This document shows positions 21,946-28,273 of a stretch of DNA of 28,273 nt, one piece after another. The notes under the pieces are model-generated. The model was not told the origin of the DNA. It saw only the letters and a program-made list of their open reading frames with translations, and ran no database searches. The position numbers and the translations under genes are program-made. Position 1 is the stretch's first letter, and each line of letters begins with the position of its first letter. This DNA is from a virus: positions 1-28,273 of the IMG/VR virus record IMGVR_UViG_3300029309_000259; one strand, given 5' to 3'.

Positions 21946-22139
21946 TACCACAACCTCATTTGTTTATTTACATTTACTAATTTACAATAGCAATCATATT
22001 TTTGTGTTTCTTCACCAATTTTAACAGTTTGATTAGCTAATCTATCTTTAAAATAAGTACAATTATTTACATTTGACATATGTAATTGTCCTGCTGGATT
22101 ACCTGCTAAATAACATAATAGCACAAAAGCTGGTTTCAT
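21945..22139 (-). CDS. Small exported-type Cys protein, 64 aa
   Basis: The N terminus MKPAFVLLCYLAGNPAGQL looks like a signal peptide; AGG precedes the ATG. The exported part has VNNCTYFKDRL and YDCYCKLVNV, giving three Cys after the hydrophobic stretch. The pattern is similar to the Cys proteins at 6553 and 7923, though here the gene lies in the late cluster directly before the holin. In that place a spanin subunit is an alternative, but the length and the lack of a coiled coil or lipobox make it unconvincing. The start overlaps the preceding gene by 4 bases. Confidence 0.65.
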   Translation of the reverse strand: MKPAFVLLCYLAGNPAGQLHMSNVNNCTYFKDRLANQTVKIGEETQKYDCYCKLVNVNKQMRLW

Positions 22140-22366
22140 GTTACCACCTTTACTGTTCCACTGTCATTATATAATGCTCCTGTTTCTAACCCTGATGCAG
22201 ATGTAGGTAAATCTGTTAAAGTTATTTTTGTAGCTCTTAGCTCACCGGGGTTTCTTTCTTGTGTTATAAATGCCTGCAATGTCCTAACTAAATCTTCCAT
22301 ATATCTTCTATCTATTTGAGCTGGAGGCTCTGGTAATCTTGGGGGTGGTGTATTAACTGAAGCCAT
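22136..22366 (-). CDS. Small tail-associated protein (LPTSxxGLxxGxLYNDSG type), 76 aa
   Basis: A 76-residue protein with a proline-rich N terminus (NTPPPRLPEPP), a helix around RRYMEDLVRTLQAFI, and a C-terminal beta part TDLPTSASGLETGALYND followed by SGTVKVV. That C-terminal block is very common in marine phages, either alone or at the end of longer tail proteins, where it may act as a small beta-roll or trimerisation tag. The gene sits directly after the P22-gp10-like tail gene with a TAATG overlap and ends 4 bases into the Cys-protein gene. The tail role is inferred from context. Confidence 0.7.
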   Translation of the reverse strand: MASVNTPPPRLPEPPAQIDRRYMEDLVRTLQAFITQERNPGELRATKITLTDLPTSASGLETGALYNDSGTVKVVT

Positions 22367-24714
22367 TATCTTTTCCCATCTTCTCTTATATCTATTCTAG
22401 GCGTTCCCATTTTAAATTTACATCCTAATGCAGTAGATGCAAGTTTAATTGCAAAAGACCTGCCTCTAATTCTATAGTCTAATTTTTCTGTATATTGCTC
22501 AACTGGACTTGTTGCTGTTCGAGATGTTGTTGCGTCTCCTGTTTGCAAAAAATCAGAACCCGGAAAATCTCTTGCTTTTACAGTAAATGTAGCATTTGGA
22601 GAACTTCCTGTTACAGATCCAGTAAAAGTTAAGTCTGGTATGACTCTTCTTATAGATAAAAACTTATCTCCATCTCCTATGTCCATTACAGAAGATTCTA
22701 CAAATGAAGACATTGCGCTTGTATCATCGTCAAATCCAGATTCATGATTAAATAAATTAGGGCTGCCTACTGCAATAGGAAATGTTCTAACACCTCTATC
22801 TATCCATGCAGTTCTAGTTAATGTTCCATAATACCATACTTGCTCAACATAGTTCCAAATTACATATCTATTGTTTTCAGAAGAGTCAGCAGAAGGATAA
22901 AACCACCAAACTTCCCCAAACTCTGAATTAATGCCTGCAACTACTTTATCTCTTTCTTCTAAATTAAAATCTAAAAATACTTTATCTTTTACTGTGCAAG
23001 GCAGTTGTTGAGTTTGTCCAGCATGTGTATAAAAATTGTCTATCCCCATCCAATATACAACATCTTCAGTTGCTATAGCTGATGCTGGTGACATTATTGT
23101 AATATTAGATGCAAGCTGCGATATACCAAATGTAAAGGGAGGTCCTATAAACTGCATTGAATGTAAAGATTTATCTGTATAAATTAATATCTCTCTTTTA
23201 GTCTCAACAGCTTGTACAAATGTTGAACCTGCACCTAATCTTAAATCTCCTGCTGTGTTTGTTGTGGTTGGAAACCAGTCTACTGGATTTTCTTGACTGC
23301 TAAATCTAATAAGTAATGGATCTTGTATACCGTTACCTTGAGCAGCGCTACTGCTAGCATTAATAGCATCACAGCCAAAAGCTATAACATGACGATCTAT
23401 ATCTGAAACTAATACCTGTTTAGCAATTGTAGGGACACTTTTTTCTCCGCTAAATAAAGTTGTGGAACTTAACTCTACAGCTCTTGCACTTGTTCCATCT
23501 GTTTTATCCCAATAAAATATACCACTATCTCTAGGGTTAATTAATAAATCTTCTCCAAAATTATCATGTGACCATGTTCTTATTTGCGCTCCAGCAACTG
23601 TAACACTAGCTGGATCACCCCATCCAACAAAATCATCAGAAGTTGCTGCGTTTCCTACTATTAAAAATACGGTCGTTCCATCTGCATGAGTTGCAGCTGC
23701 CGTTCCTTCTTGCGCTCTTGTAACTGTGAGATCATTTGTTGATACATTGGTAACTTTTAGTATTTCTTCTTCTATTAAAATAAAATCATTAGCTACTATT
23801 TGATGGCCCGGATTTGAACTTGCTACTGTTAAAGTTGTATCTGAATTAGAAAAAGTACCGCCTTCATTTATTGTTGTAGATACCGCTCCGCTTGTTGTGC
23901 CGCCATATTGACCAGCACCAAAACCAGTTCCACCAACAGTGTTATCTAAACCTGTATTAATTTGATAAACTGCACTAGAAACATTAATCGTAGCAGTTAT
24001 ATTTGAATTAGATGCAGAAGCATTTGCACTCATCTCAAAAGTTGTCCCGTCTGTAATTGAGGCTATAGTCGTTCCAGAAGGAATGCCAGTGCCACTTATA
24101 GTTCCTCCTGCAATCAGTGTTGCAGTTGAATCCATAGTAACTGTGGCATCTCCATTAGTTGTATCCACTGTTGCATCTGTAAAGGAGCCATTACCAGTAT
24201 CAGATGAATTAGCTGTTACACTTAAAGTAATTTCATACTGACTAGAAGAAACAAATCTTGTTATTTGATGTTCTGCATTTAATATTGCTGCTGTTACATT
24301 GCCACCTAAACTTGAAGCACCAGAAAAAGTTACAAAATCATTCGCAATCGCACTATGCCCTGCATCTGTTACTGTTACTATGTTAGAGTCAGTTGTTGCT
24401 GAAAAAGTTACCTCTCCAGCACTTGTGGTACTTCTGATAGGAGTAATATCATTAAACTGCTGACCTTCTTCAATATAATATTTTAAATGACTTCCAATAC
24501 CTAAAAAATCAGATCCATCTAATGCAACCCAATTATGCAGTCTTCTAGCTGACCCTTGATATGTGTTGGAACTATATTTAGACCACCCACCTAATTTTTC
24601 TGGATATCCATTTCTAAATCTAATTTTATCTCCGTCAACATACCCATTTTCATTACTTAAAGAAGTTATATCTCTATTAATTCCGGGTTTAAATTTTAAT
24701 GTTGTAAATGCCAT
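22366..24714 (-). CDS. P22-gp10-like tail / DNA stabilization protein with beta-domain insertions (782 aa)
   Basis: Likely tail-hub or packaged-DNA stabilization protein. The start FKPGINRDITSLSNENGYVDGDKIRFRNGYPEKLGGW is typical of the P22 gp10 type in marine podoviruses. From about residue 99 to 352 three beta-rich units are inserted: 100-168 (VTDAGHSAIANDFVTFSG), 180-247 (SGTGIPSGTTIASITDGTTF) and 290-352 (IEEEILKVTN..LTVTRAQEGT..HADGTTVF). The core resumes with GWGDPASV and SHDNFGEDLLINPR and continues to the end. P22 gp10 has about 470 residues, so the extra length is explained mostly by these units. It joins both neighbours with TAATG overlaps. Confidence 0.8.
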   Translation of the reverse strand: MAFTTLKFKPGINRDITSLSNENGYVDGDKIRFRNGYPEKLGGWSKYSSNTYQGSARRLHNWVALDGSDFLGIGSHLKYYIEEGQQFNDITPIRSTTSAGEVTFSATTDSNIVTVTDAGHSAIANDFVTFSGASSLGGNVTAAILNAEHQITRFVSSSQYEITLSVTANSSDTGNGSFTDATVDTTNGDATVTMDSTATLIAGGTISGTGIPSGTTIASITDGTTFEMSANASASNSNITATINVSSAVYQINTGLDNTVGGTGFGAGQYGGTTSGAVSTTINEGGTFSNSDTTLTVASSNPGHQIVANDFILIEEEILKVTNVSTNDLTVTRAQEGTAAATHADGTTVFLIVGNAATSDDFVGWGDPASVTVAGAQIRTWSHDNFGEDLLINPRDSGIFYWDKTDGTSARAVELSSTTLFSGEKSVPTIAKQVLVSDIDRHVIAFGCDAINASSSAAQGNGIQDPLLIRFSSQENPVDWFPTTTNTAGDLRLGAGSTFVQAVETKREILIYTDKSLHSMQFIGPPFTFGISQLASNITIMSPASAIATEDVVYWMGIDNFYTHAGQTQQLPCTVKDKVFLDFNLEERDKVVAGINSEFGEVWWFYPSADSSENNRYVIWNYVEQVWYYGTLTRTAWIDRGVRTFPIAVGSPNLFNHESGFDDDTSAMSSFVESSVMDIGDGDKFLSIRRVIPDLTFTGSVTGSSPNATFTVKARDFPGSDFLQTGDATTSRTATSPVEQYTEKLDYRIRGRSFAIKLASTALGCKFKMGTPRIDIREDGKR

Positions 24715-25892
24715 TAATCTATTGCTCCATCTGAGGAACGAGTTCCAGTATACCCTTGTGTTGTAAGGTCAACTGTTCCTGTTCCATTATTAAATTTAGC
24801 TAAAGCATACGGATGACTATTGCCATCATTACCAGAAATTGTCATTGTTATATTGTAAGTGCCATCAGTTGTGTTTGATGCTGTTGAAGTTGCAGTTGCT
24901 CCAGAGTTTACAGTAACTCCGTCAAACGGATCAGCACCACTTAACACACATGCAATATTTAAATTATTTGTAAAAACAAAAGATCGATCATTACCACTTC
25001 TAATAAATCTAAACCAAAATCTTCTTGTGAAAGTTAAATTACCATAACCTGCCTCATCTTGAGAGGGTCCAACACTAAACATGTTATAAAATCCTATTTG
25101 ATGCTTATTAGCTTGATGACTATTATGATTGCCTCCTAAACCACCAAACCCCATTTGAGAATAAACTGTGCTTGAACCAATATTGGCATATTCATCCATT
25201 CGCAAACCTATAGTTGTATTCGCAACTGTTGCAATGTAAAGTTGATAATTATAACTAGCAGGAGACGATGAACTCGTTGCAGTGTCTCCTATAAAAACTG
25301 GCGTTCCACCATTTGTGTTAAAAGTGTTTCCTGATGATACAGAAGTGTCTGAAAAAATAGTTGAAGCATTAGGTGTAGATCCACCAATTGTTGTTACACC
25401 TGAATCAATATCTGAACCAGTATAAGCAATATTCGCAAATCCCCCCGAGTTACTTGTGCGAGTAAAATCTTTATATTTTTCTACTGTTAAATCTGTTCCA
25501 ACGTTTGAAACAACAATAGTAGATGAATCAGAATTAGCAAAATTAGTAGTTCCTGTATGAGTAGCGTCTGATTGAGTTAAAGTAGAAGTCTTTAATGTTG
25601 ACTGCACATTACCAGAGCCTTTTAATTCCAAAGCAGTGCTTGAGTTTTGTGTTAAAGGTGAACCAGCTGAATTTAATAAAGTGTTTCCGCCTGTATCTAA
25701 TATAATTTTTTTATGAGAAGAATCATTATTCATGGTTAAGTTACCACTAATATTTTCTCCTAGTTTAAAATATTGAAGAGGAAGTTTTGATTTTGCTGTA
25801 CCAGCTATATCATTTAAAATACCTGAATTACTGTCAACTGAAGATTGAGTTATCTCTGTAAAACCTACGTTAGATACTAAAGGTATAGACAT
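24714..25892 (-). CDS. Fibre-like structural protein, 392 aa
   Basis: I do not recognise the whole protein. It is very rich in Ser, Thr, Asn and Gly, nearly free of Cys, and predicted to be beta-rich throughout, as phage fibres and receptor-binding proteins are. The N terminus (MSIPLVSNVGFTEITQSS) may attach to the particle. A more distinct, aromatic- and His-containing part lies at about 210-310 (YNYQLYIATV, then GGNHNSHQANKHQIGFYN and FTRRFWFRFI) and could be a globular tip or carbohydrate-binding domain. AGGTGAG precedes the ATG. It stands between another fibre-like gene and the gp10-like gene. Confidence 0.65.
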   Translation of the reverse strand: MSIPLVSNVGFTEITQSSVDSNSGILNDIAGTAKSKLPLQYFKLGENISGNLTMNNDSSHKKIILDTGGNTLLNSAGSPLTQNSSTALELKGSGNVQSTLKTSTLTQSDATHTGTTNFANSDSSTIVVSNVGTDLTVEKYKDFTRTSNSGGFANIAYTGSDIDSGVTTIGGSTPNASTIFSDTSVSSGNTFNTNGGTPVFIGDTATSSSSPASYNYQLYIATVANTTIGLRMDEYANIGSSTVYSQMGFGGLGGNHNSHQANKHQIGFYNMFSVGPSQDEAGYGNLTFTRRFWFRFIRSGNDRSFVFTNNLNIACVLSGADPFDGVTVNSGATATSTASNTTDGTYNITMTISGNDGNSHPYALAKFNNGTGTVDLTTQGYTGTRSSDGAID

Positions 25893-25899
25893 CTCTCAC

Positions 25900-26817
25900 C
25901 TAAAATTTAACTGTTTCTGTAAATGAAAAATTCGTACCATTAAATATTCCCAAAGCAAAATCTACACTATCTCCTAAAGAGAGACCTGTTGAAACATTTC
26001 CTCCAGATAAAGCTGCACTTCCATCGCCAGCGTTCCAGTTAATTGTCATTTTATTTGCGGAAGTTTTTTTATCTATAATGACATATTGTCCAGCTACTAA
26101 ATTATTAGTTTGTACATTTATTTGTTGAGTATTACTAGAAACTATAACTTGCTGATATACTGATGTAGCTTTAGTTGCAATTACATCTAAAGCGCCGGAG
26201 ATTGTTTGAACTGATTTTACTTCAACTAAATTTGAATTAATGTAAGTACTTAAATCAGTTACAGCAGCTTGTACCATTGTGCCATCATCATTTACAATAA
26301 GTCTATCTGCGTCAACTATCGTTGTTGAAGTTGCTGAATTTCCTCCATCAACTATATTTAACTCTGCTGCTGTAGAGTTTACTTTTGTTCCACCAAAGCT
26401 AAATCCATCTAACAAGTCAGTTACTTTAGCACCAGATCCTTCGCCATCTGCAAAAATTAATCCTTTTGATCCAGTTGGTATAGATACATTTCCACCAGAT
26501 CCTTGTGTAAAAATTGCAGTTTGACCAGAATTATTGTGTACAAAATACATTTTATCTTGATTATTAGGTGATATTGTAATTGTATTTGTTCCTGATGGTG
26601 ATCCACCTAATATTAAAACTTTATTACCTCCATCTGACAAAACTCCATCAGTGGTTGTTAAGGTGTGCGTTGTACCAGATAATGTAATAGTAGCAACGCC
26701 ATTAATTGCTCTGTCAAAAATATCAAAGTTTAAATTAGTTGTTGTTCCCCAAGTTCCGGCTTGTTCACCAGAACCTATTTTTTCTACTCCTAAATTTAAT
26801 GTGTAAGAACTTGGCAT
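25900..26817 (-). CDS. Tail fibre protein (YTLNLGVEKIGxGEQxGTWG type), 305 aa
   Basis: The first 60 residues (SYTLNLGVEKIGSGEQAGTW, NLNFDIFDRAINGVATI) are a widely shared N-terminal module of marine phage tail fibres. The middle contains GTKVNSTAAELNIVDGGN, the TAAELNIxDG linker motif familiar from other phage fibres. The C-terminal third (about 200-305) is beta-rich and likely exposed. AGAGGGA precedes the ATG, and the gene lies 10 bases after the repeat-fibre gene. Receptor contact is likely, but which of the three fibre-like proteins binds the host cannot be told. Confidence 0.75.
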   Translation of the reverse strand: MPSSYTLNLGVEKIGSGEQAGTWGTTTNLNFDIFDRAINGVATITLSGTTHTLTTTDGVLSDGGNKVLILGGSPSGTNTITISPNNQDKMYFVHNNSGQTAIFTQGSGGNVSIPTGSKGLIFADGEGSGAKVTDLLDGFSFGGTKVNSTAAELNIVDGGNSATSTTIVDADRLIVNDDGTMVQAAVTDLSTYINSNLVEVKSVQTISGALDVIATKATSVYQQVIVSSNTQQINVQTNNLVAGQYVIIDKKTSANKMTINWNAGDGSAALSGGNVSTGLSLGDSVDFALGIFNGTNFSFTETVKF

Positions 26818-26827
26818 ATATCCCTCT

Positions 26828-27850
26828 TTAATTTATTTCTGTATAAGTTTCTGCACCAGTTGGCGTTATTTCTGTCCATGTCTCCGTACCACTTGGAGTT
26901 ATTGTTACATATGCTTCAACCCCACCATCACTTGCTATTATATCTTCATATAATAATTCACCTAAAGTAGACTTTAAGAAAGCTAACTCTTGGCTAGATA
27001 TTCCTACTGCTATCTTAATACTATTTGCTGTTTGTGTAAACTCTCCACTTTGATCACTTACACCTAATCTTAATCTCACACAACTAGAAGTTTCTGTAAA
27101 ATCGCCTGATATTTCAGCAGAAGAACTAACTATTTTTGTTCCAATACTTGTTTCTGTAAACTCTGCACTTTGATCGCTTGTGCCTACAGCTACTTTTACT
27201 GCATCAGTGGTCTTTGTAAAATCACCACTAATGTCAGCAACACCAGCTAGTATTCCAACACCAATCGCAGTCTTAGATGAAATACCGCTCATGTCAGCAG
27301 AAGTTATTGCTATTTTAATTCCATCTGTTGTTTTAGTAAAATCGCCACTTATATCAGCAGAGCTTACGCCTATCTTAATACCATCTGTTGTCTGTGTGTT
27401 AATAAAGCTTATGTCTGCATCACCAGAAAATGTTGCATTACCTACACTTGTTTGTGTGTTGTTAAAGCTAATATCTGCCGAAGTAATAGCTATCTTTATG
27501 CCTTCAGTAGTCTTTGAAAAGATTGCACTTTGATCTGATGAAGATGTTCTAGTCCTTACTCCTACAGAAGTTTGTGTATTATTTGACAGAAACTCTATTG
27601 CAGAAGTTCCTGCTGCGATCTTTATGGCACCTGTATCATCAACAAAGTTACCACTTATATCTGCAATACCTGAGAGTATACCCACACCGACAGATTGCTT
27701 AGAAGCAATGCCAGACATCTCAGCAGAGCTTACACCTATTTTTATAGCAACAGAAGTTTCTGTAAAATTAAAACTTTGAGTTGAAACACCAAAAAATACA
27801 GAGCCGAAAGCACTAAAAGGCTGTGCTGCAAAGGCGTTAAACCCTAACAT
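26828..27850 (-). CDS. Repeat-built fibre protein with thirteen 20-residue repeats (340 aa)
   Basis: After a 25-residue hydrophobic, Phe/Ala-rich start (MLGFNAFAAQPFSAFG) come thirteen tandem units, residues 26-287, each 20 residues long except the fourth (22). The consensus is S-G-D-F-T-x-T-T-D-G-I-K-I-A-x-x-S-A-D-I, two short strands joined by turns, which suggests a beta-solenoid or triple-beta fibre shaft. The C terminus (287-340) is different and ends with YVTITPSGTETWTEI and TPTGAETYTEI, two related short repeats that are common at the ends of marine phage tail proteins. It shares a TAATG with the 31-residue gene. The unit count may vary between relatives. Confidence 0.78.
   Translation of the reverse strand: MLGFNAFAAQPFSAFGSVFFGVSTQSFNFTETSVAIKIGVSSAEMSGIASKQSVGVGILSGIADISGNFVDDTGAIKIAAGTSAIEFLSNNTQTSVGVRTRTSSSDQSAIFSKTTEGIKIAITSADISFNNTQTSVGNATFSGDADISFINTQTTDGIKIGVSSADISGDFTKTTDGIKIAITSADMSGISSKTAIGVGILAGVADISGDFTKTTDAVKVAVGTSDQSAEFTETSIGTKIVSSSAEISGDFTETSSCVRLRLGVSDQSGEFTQTANSIKIAVGISSQELAFLKSTLGELLYEDIIASDGGVEAYVTITPSGTETWTEITPTGAETYTEIN
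26990..27775 (-). repeat. Thirteen tandem repeats of 60 bases inside the fibre gene
   Basis: The 20-residue protein period corresponds to a 60-base DNA period, with one unit of 66 bases. Units are related but rarely identical: for example unit 8 (SGDFTKTTDGIKIAITSADM) and unit 5 (SAIFSKTTEGIKIAITSADI) share the block GIKIAITSAD, and units 2 and 9 share GVGIL...ADI. The mixed relatedness suggests repeated duplication and recombination over time and not a fresh expansion. Such arrays can change length by slippage or unequal exchange. Confidence 0.8.
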
Positions 27851-27945
27851 TACTCAGCATCCGTTGGTTTAGTTGGAAAAGCAAATCCTTTGTCATCCAT
27901 GCTTTTTCTTACCTCATTGGTGGGTAATTTATCTATATGTTCCAT
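27850..27945 (-). CDS. 31-residue miniprotein between fibre genes
   Basis: A very short gene starting MEHIDKLPTNEVRKSMDD and ending PTKPTDAE. It is hydrophilic, without Cys or a hydrophobic run. Its start shares one base with the stop of the 101-residue gene (TAATG), and its stop shares one base with the start of the repeat-fibre gene (TAATG again). Such an exact fit on both sides is unlikely by chance and suggests a translated coupling gene. GGTG lies upstream but is weak as a ribosome-binding site. I do not recognise a family. Confidence 0.6.
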   Translation of the reverse strand: MEHIDKLPTNEVRKSMDDKGFAFPTKPTDAE

Positions 27946-28250
27946 TACACACCTATCAATGCACTAATTTCATCATCGTCTAAACCAAGTGCTTTAAGTT
28001 TAGTTATTGCAGATGCCTTTTTTGTTGCTTTAGTTTTTTCTGCGTTTTCTAATTCAGCTTTTTTATTTTGTATTTGTTTCCATGTAACACCAAAATCTGC
28101 TTCTTTAGAACTTAATATGGCTCTACCATTTTTATCTTCTCCAAGTGATTTTTTAAACATAGACTTAAATTCAATTTCATTTGTAGGCTCTCCAAAGATT
28201 GCCCATTCTTTAATGCCCAATTCATGTAATGCTTCTTGTATTGTTGCCAT
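27945..28250 (-). CDS. Tail-fibre accessory-type protein, 101 aa
   Basis: The first part, IQEALHELGIKEWAIFGEPTNEIEFKSMF, then GRAILSSKEADFGVTWKQIQNKKAEL, is a short module common in marine phages ((W/V)xxxGEPTNExEF...DFGVTW), found as a separate gene or attached to tail proteins. The end, AITKLKALGLDDDEISALI, is a typical terminal helix of small tail-fibre assembly or connector proteins. No catalytic site is seen. An AGG lies about 11 bases before the ATG. It precedes the fibre genes in transcription order, consistent with a role in fibre attachment or folding; that role is inferred. Confidence 0.72.
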   Translation of the reverse strand: MATIQEALHELGIKEWAIFGEPTNEIEFKSMFKKSLGEDKNGRAILSSKEADFGVTWKQIQNKKAELENAEKTKATKKASAITKLKALGLDDDEISALIGV

Positions 28251-28255
28251 TTTTT

Positions 28256-28273
28256 TTAACCTAATATTTCTTG
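28256..28273 (-). CDS. Possible C-terminal end of the next upstream gene (partial)
   Basis: On the minus strand the last 18 bases can be read as codons for QEILG followed by TAA, which stops 5 bases before the ATG of the 101-residue gene. Given the dense packing this is the likely end of the preceding late gene, but a second frame is also open to the edge, so the reading frame is not certain. Confidence 0.3.
   Translation of the reverse strand, partial: QEILG

Noticed and set aside
21946-21951. GTG start two codons upstream for the holin
   Set aside because: The ATG at 21945 makes the TAATG junction found throughout this operon and has GAGG at suitable distance.
1-28273. tRNA genes or CRISPR arrays
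   Set aside because: No cloverleaf-forming segment with a GTTCGA-type T-loop and no spaced identical repeats were found by eye; the 60-base fibre repeats are coding and divergent.

Overview
The window reads as part of a tailed-phage genome, probably from a marine, short-tailed (podovirus-like) phage of an AT-rich bacterial host. The main reasons are the very dense gene packing with TAATG and ATGA start/stop overlaps, the low G+C, and several protein types familiar from marine metagenome phages: a large polyvalent internal virion protein, a P22-gp10-like tail protein, fibres built from short repeats, a DUF3310 protein, and a very basic 44-residue protein next to the lysozyme. A pelagic alphaproteobacterial host (SAR11/SAR116-like) is my guess only. 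I see no integrase, terminase, portal, capsid or DNA polymerase gene, no tRNA and no CRISPR array, so this is a fragment of a larger genome.

Layout. (1) Positions 1-3161 are read leftward: a hairpin terminator at the left edge, a small unknown gene, a T7-gp4-like primase-helicase with its own sigma70-like promoter, a 246-base non-coding stretch holding seven ACTAGT palindromes around an AT-rich core, a small helical phage protein, and a RusA-type resolvase gene that overlaps it by 119 bases. (2) Positions 3210-8165 are read rightward as one compact operon. It begins with a RecB/Cas4-like nuclease and a probable single-strand annealing protein, then an AlpA-like regulator, a PD-(D/E)XK-like nuclease, two HNH endonucleases, a zinc-ribbon miniprotein, DUF3310 and small unknown proteins. 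(3) Positions 8166-8400 separate two convergent transcription units and hold a G+C-richer, probably structured stretch. (4) Positions 8401-28273 are read leftward as the late structural and lysis cluster. In transcription order it has a tail-fibre accessory gene, a 31-residue gene, a fibre made of thirteen 20-residue repeats, two more fibre-like proteins, a P22-gp10-like tail protein with beta-domain insertions, two small proteins, holin, a basic miniprotein, T4-type lysozyme, and five internal-virion-type proteins. The last of these is a 2685-residue polyvalent protein with an HEXXH metallopeptidase motif.

How the parts work together. The rightward operon plus the helicase and RusA form a replication and recombination module (unwinding and priming, end resection, annealing, junction cleavage). 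The leftward late cluster builds the tail and ejected core and lyses the cell. A 16-base near-palindrome, AAGTTAACATTAACTT, occurs four times: over the helicase promoter, at the end of the AlpA-like gene, at the convergent junction and inside the giant gene. It is a good candidate for a phage-specific operator. The items most worth a second look are that operator set, the ACTAGT/AT-rich cluster (possible origin), the structured convergent spacer, and the giant protein with three repeated short motifs that bracket a possible toxin-nuclease domain.
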